Origin: Acidaminococcaceae bacterium
GTDB lineage: Bacteria; Bacillota; Negativicutes; Acidaminococcales; Acidaminococcaceae
Assembly: GCA_944390935.1 (NCBI GenBank)
Contig: CALXRU010000004.1
Coordinates: 1 to 64,000, forward strand
DNA: 64,000 nt
Reading direction: 5' to 3'
Part shown: in pieces, positions 61,050-64,000 of the stretch
Position numbering within the stretch: the first letter of the stretch is position 1
Layout of the letters: the number at the start of each line of letters is the position of its first letter
Notes under the pieces: model-generated
What the model was told of the DNA's origin: nothing
Databases searched by the model: none
The model's input: only the letters and a program-made list of their open reading frames with translations
Made by a program: the position numbers and the translations under genes

Positions 61050-61081
61050 AACGGCAGCTTTTTGGCTGCCGTTAATTTTTT
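61050..61081 (+). terminator. Terminator of the AAA+ regulator gene
   Basis: AACGGCAGC / GCTGCCGTT stem with a six-base loop, then AATTTTTT. Confidence 0.85.
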
Positions 61082-61136
61082 ATCTGCGTAAGCGCAGTTA
61101 AAATAGGCTGTGGCAGTTTTTGTTTAAGCGCAGATG

Positions 61137-61145
61137 TGGTATAAT
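61137..61145 (+). promoter_or_regulatory. Extended -10 of the lptD-gmhA-hldE unit
   Basis: TGG-TATAAT with only a poor -35 (TTTTTG at 61117-61122). Confidence 0.5.
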
Positions 61146-61206
61146 TATAATGTTATAGAATGCTTACAAGGCTTTTGTTAATAATTTACCGGTGAGGAGC
61201 GGAATT

Positions 61207-62718
61207 ATGAATAAAAAACTTCTGGCTGCCGTGTGTTTGGCTGCGGCAACAACTTTAAATACTGCCTGGGCAGAGGATTATACTAATGGCGATGGCAGAT
61301 ACGAAGAACCTGATTTTGATGTGCAGCAAACGCAGGGGGAAGCTGCTGCTGTTAAAGACGATAAAGACGTGACGGAAGCAAAAGACGGCGAAGAAAAAGC
61401 CGCACCGCTGCCGATAACGATGACCGGCGAATATGCCAGCTATGATTCCGTAAGCGGCGATTTTGTTGCCGAAGGCAATGTTGTTATTACGCAGGGCACC
61501 GAAACTTTAAAAACGGTGCGCGCCGAGGGTAATATGAAAACCGGTGACGTATGGCTGAAACAGGGCGGTACTTTGGTAGAGCCCAAAACCGTTATGAATG
61601 GTGACTGGGTTTACTATAATTTTAATAATAAAACCGGTGAGATTAAGCAGATTCACGGCAAAGGCAACGAGGACTTTTTCCGTGCACCGCACGCGACGAT
61701 TTACCCTGACAAAATGGTCGTTGACCAGGGCGGTGAAACAACACGCTGCCCGGCGGTGGAGCATTCTCCCTGCCTGTTAATTAAAGCCGATACTTTTGAA
61801 ATTTATCCGCACGATAAAATGGTAGCGCATAATGTAAAAGTGTATGTTAAAGGCAAACATGTTTATTCCCGTGATACCTGGGTAAATAACCTCAATGATG
61901 ACGGCGGTACGCGCATTATGCCGTCAATCGGATATGATGGTGACGACGACAAAGGTGCTTATATTAAACTGAAACTTGATTATGATATAGACGAAAACAC
62001 CAATGTTCATGCAGAATTGCCGTATTATAACCGCGGCCATTTTAAACCGATTTTTCAGGCTAAACATGACCAGCGCAATTACTATATTACTTATCAGAGT
62101 GGCTGGGAAGAAGAGGATGACGAGTGGGTAAATAAAAAGAATGAGATTGGTTTTTATTATAAACCGCATTATTTTATTGACGGCATTCCCGTAACTTACA
62201 GATTATACGCGCACAGAGGTTTATGGGAAAATGACGAAACCGGCAGACAAAGCTGGCACACAGAATATGGTGCTTATTTAACGCATGACCGCATCTACTT
62301 ATTTGACAGCAAAAAGACGTTCCTTGATTTGACCATCGGTAAAAAATGGGTAAATGAAAGTTATACTGATGAAACCCGTTCTACCATGATGTATTACGGC
62401 ACGCTTGGTCAGAAGCTGGGTGACAAATGGAATACATGGGTTGGTTACTATCGTGAAAAGGTTACCAGTGATTTGTACGATTTAGGTCAGCCGGATATGG
62501 AACGTGAATTGCGCAACGGTATCAGCTACAAGCCGGATGACAGAAATACTTTCAGCATCATAAACCGTTACGATACCGGCAAACATGAAAATTATGAAAC
62601 AATTTATTCCTGGACGCATCGCTTCTGCTGCTGGGCAATTACCTTTGAATATGAGCATGCACAAACTGAAAAAGAAGATACTCAGTGGAATATCAGATAC
62701 GAATTTTTGAACTGGTAA
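61207..62718 (+). CDS. LptD-like LPS-assembly / OstA-domain outer-membrane protein
   Basis: A 503-residue exported protein: signal peptide (KKLLAAVCLAAATTLNTAWA), an acidic linker (about 24-65), an OstA/LptA-like beta-jellyroll (EYASYDSVSGDFVAEGNVVI, then TVRAEGNMKTGDVWL, about 72-150), then aromatic-rich strands to the end that fit an outer-membrane barrel. It is much shorter than E. coli LptD (about 780), so a shortened LptD or an LptD paralog is possible. GAGGAG precedes the ATG at 61207. gmhA and hldE follow directly, which supports an LPS role. Confidence 0.78.
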   Translation: MNKKLLAAVCLAAATTLNTAWAEDYTNGDGRYEEPDFDVQQTQGEAAAVKDDKDVTEAKDGEEKAAPLPITMTGEYASYDSVSGDFVAEGNVVITQGTETLKTVRAEGNMKTGDVWLKQGGTLVEPKTVMNGDWVYYNFNNKTGEIKQIHGKGNEDFFRAPHATIYPDKMVVDQGGETTRCPAVEHSPCLLIKADTFEIYPHDKMVAHNVKVYVKGKHVYSRDTWVNNLNDDGGTRIMPSIGYDGDDDKGAYIKLKLDYDIDENTNVHAELPYYNRGHFKPIFQAKHDQRNYYITYQSGWEEEDDEWVNKKNEIGFYYKPHYFIDGIPVTYRLYAHRGLWENDETGRQSWHTEYGAYLTHDRIYLFDSKKTFLDLTIGKKWVNESYTDETRSTMMYYGTLGQKLGDKWNTWVGYYREKVTSDLYDLGQPDMERELRNGISYKPDDRNTFSIINRYDTGKHENYETIYSWTHRFCCWAITFEYEHAQTEKEDTQWNIRYEFLNW

Positions 62719-62729
62719 CGAGGTGACTT

Positions 62730-63290
62730 ATGGATATTATTAAAGAGCGTTTTGCCGAGCACATCGCTTTGGCGCAGCAGGTAGCTGCAAGCGGCATTAT
62801 GCAGCAGGTTGCTGGTGCCGCCGACATTATCAAAAAAGCACTGGAAGGCGGGCATAAGGTGCTGTTCTGCGGTAACGGCGGCAGCGCGGCCGACAGCCAG
62901 CATCTGGCAGCGGAATTTGTCGGGCGCTTCCAGAAGGAGCGCAAGGGCATTGCCGGTATCGCGCTGACGGTGGATACTTCCATCCTGACGGCCGTTGCCA
63001 ACGATTACGGCTACGACCGCGTGTTCTCCCGTCAGGTAGAGGCATTGGGACAGCCGGGCGACGTTCTGGTAGGCATTTCTACCAGCGGCAACAGTAAAAA
63101 CGTGCTGGCAGCTATCGCCGAAGCCAAAGCTAAAGGCATGTCCTGCATCGGCATGACGGCCGAGGGCGGCGGCAAAATGAAGGACGAGTGCGATATCTGC
63201 ATCGCCATCCCGTGCCCGGTTACGGCGCGCGCGCAGGAGATGCACATTTTAATCGGCCATATTATTTGCGAACTGGTGGATGGTGAATAA
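62730..63290 (+). CDS. gmhA: Sedoheptulose-7-phosphate isomerase
   Basis: Makes D-glycero-D-manno-heptose 7-phosphate for the LPS inner core. The 186-residue SIS-domain protein has [18 protein letters not shown] (about 46-63), the substrate loop [11 protein letters not shown] (about 114-124) and the metal/catalytic end [17 protein letters not shown]. It begins 11 bases after lptD and its stop overlaps the hldE start (TAATG). Confidence 0.94.
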   Translation: MDIIKERFAEHIALAQQVAASGIMQQVAGAADIIKKALEGGHKVLFCGNGGSAADSQHLAAEFVGRFQKERKGIAGIALTVDTSILTAVANDYGYDRVFSRQVEALGQPGDVLVGISTSGNSKNVLAAIAEAKAKGMSCIGMTAEGGGKMKDECDICIAIPCPVTARAQEMHILIGHIICELVDGE

Positions 63291-64000
63291 TGTCACAGTT
63301 AAGCTGCACCAATTTTTTAGCAGAAAAAATACAACAACTTAAAATTGCCGTTATCGGCGATGTAATGCTGGACCGCTATTTTTACGGCGAGGTTAAGCGC
63401 ATTTCGCCGGAAGCGCCGGTGCCTGTCAACAAGGTAACGCGCATTACTTCCGTGCTGGGCGGCGCGGCCAACGTGGCTGCCAACCTGGCGCATCTGGATT
63501 GCAAGGTATATGTCGGCGGCGTGACTGGCGACGATGAAAACCGACATTTGCTTGAGAAGATGATGGCGGAGGCCGGCATTGATTACAGCGGTCTGATTAA
63601 ATCGGACAAGCGCGCCACCATTACCAAAATGCGTATTTTAGGCGCCAAGCAGCAAATGCTGCGCCTTGATTTTGAAGAAGTCGGCGATATGTCCGAAGAC
63701 GAAACAGAGCGCCTCAGCGCATGGCTTCTGAGCCTCATTGACAGCGGGCTGGACGGCATTGCCATTTCGGATTACGCCAAGGGCGTTTGCTCACATAACT
63801 TTCTGCAATGGGTCATCGCCACGGCGGAACAGCACAAGATACCGGTACTGGTCGACCCGAAGGGCGCGGATTGGACGAAGTACAGCGGCTGCACTTTTAT
63901 TACCCCTAACTTAAAGGAAATGTGCGAAGCGGCGCACGAAACCGTGCCTAACGAGGATGAACCGGTACTGTGCCTTGCGCGCGATGCTGCCAAAACCTAC
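63290..64000 (+). CDS. hldE: D-glycero-beta-D-manno-heptose-7-phosphate kinase (HldE kinase domain), cut by the window end
   Basis: Phosphorylates the product of GmhA. 237 codons are visible, no stop. It is a PfkB/ribokinase-family kinase: AVIGDVMLDRYFYGEVKRIS (about 20-39), PEAPVPVN, the GG motif VLGGAANVAANLAHL (about 55-69), KMRILGAKQQMLRLDFE and SDYAKGV (about 161-167), then VDPKGADW. Whether the C-terminal adenylyltransferase domain is fused (HldE) or separate (RfaE1) lies outside the window. Confidence 0.9.
   Translation, partial: MSQLSCTNFLAEKIQQLKIAVIGDVMLDRYFYGEVKRISPEAPVPVNKVTRITSVLGGAANVAANLAHLDCKVYVGGVTGDDENRHLLEKMMAEAGIDYSGLIKSDKRATITKMRILGAKQQMLRLDFEEVGDMSEDETERLSAWLLSLIDSGLDGIAISDYAKGVCSHNFLQWVIATAEQHKIPVLVDPKGADWTKYSGCTFITPNLKEMCEAAHETVPNEDEPVLCLARDAAKTY

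Overview
The window reads as chromosome of a diderm Firmicute, most likely a Negativicute (Acidaminococcaceae / Phascolarctobacterium-like). Two blocks keep a Bacillus-type gene order: DUF2232-gdpP-rplI-dnaB and metG-tatD-yabE-like-rnmV-ksgA. Outer-membrane genes sit beside them: a FadL/OmpP1-type barrel, an LptD-like protein, gmhA and hldE. A Selenomonas-type lysine/ornithine decarboxylase, a potABCD importer, glutamate dehydrogenase and hydroxyacyl-CoA dehydratase-type activases fit an anaerobic, amino-acid-fermenting gut bacterium. The genus is inferred from gene content; no search was run.

Layout. 1-9.4 kb: partial tRNA-Lys, serS, polyamine decarboxylase, an orphan promoter-terminator unit (small-RNA candidate), a TPR-like protein, a FadL-type porin, tandem GlcD flavoenzymes, gluQ. 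9.5-14.4 kb: DUF2232-gdpP-rplI-dnaB. 14.4-17.6 kb: an A+T-rich island with a WYL regulator, a PD-(D/E)XK nuclease-like protein and a DnaB C-domain paralog whose Walker A lysine is isoleucine. 17.6-25 kb: polyphosphate genes (ppx, a degenerate Ppx-HD protein coupled to ppk), DUF535 and a secreted repeat protein. 25-29.3 kb: a two-cistron hydroxyacyl-CoA dehydratase/activase system. 29.6-38.5 kb: tRNA-Lys, then an accessory region of LysR and MerR regulators, two Tat-exported proteins (one gene broken by an in-frame TGA), a RelB/YoeB toxin-antitoxin pair and a set of exported small enzymes. 38.7-43.3 kb: patatin, DUF2130, tRNA-Ala, cca, a second toxin-antitoxin pair. 43.5-48.9 kb: the metG-ksgA block. 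49-52.8 kb: potABCD on the minus strand. 52.9-64 kb: HD protein, gdh, EamA transporter, zinc-ribbon protein, an HlyD-like lipoprotein that may be leaderless, NlpC/P60, an AcoR-like regulator lacking GAFTGA, then lptD-gmhA-hldE (cut by the window end).

How the parts fit. Housekeeping operons (translation, replication, c-di-AMP turnover, LPS heptose synthesis) are broken up by three accessory stretches: the nuclease/dead-helicase island, the exported-enzyme cluster and the toxin-antitoxin loci. Many promoters carry an extended -10 (TGN-TATAAT), often with a weak -35, and intrinsic terminators are clear and often shared by convergent genes. The best candidate for an undescribed system is the WYL / PD-(D/E)XK / pseudo-DnaB trio at 14.4-17.6 kb, inserted right behind the real dnaB.
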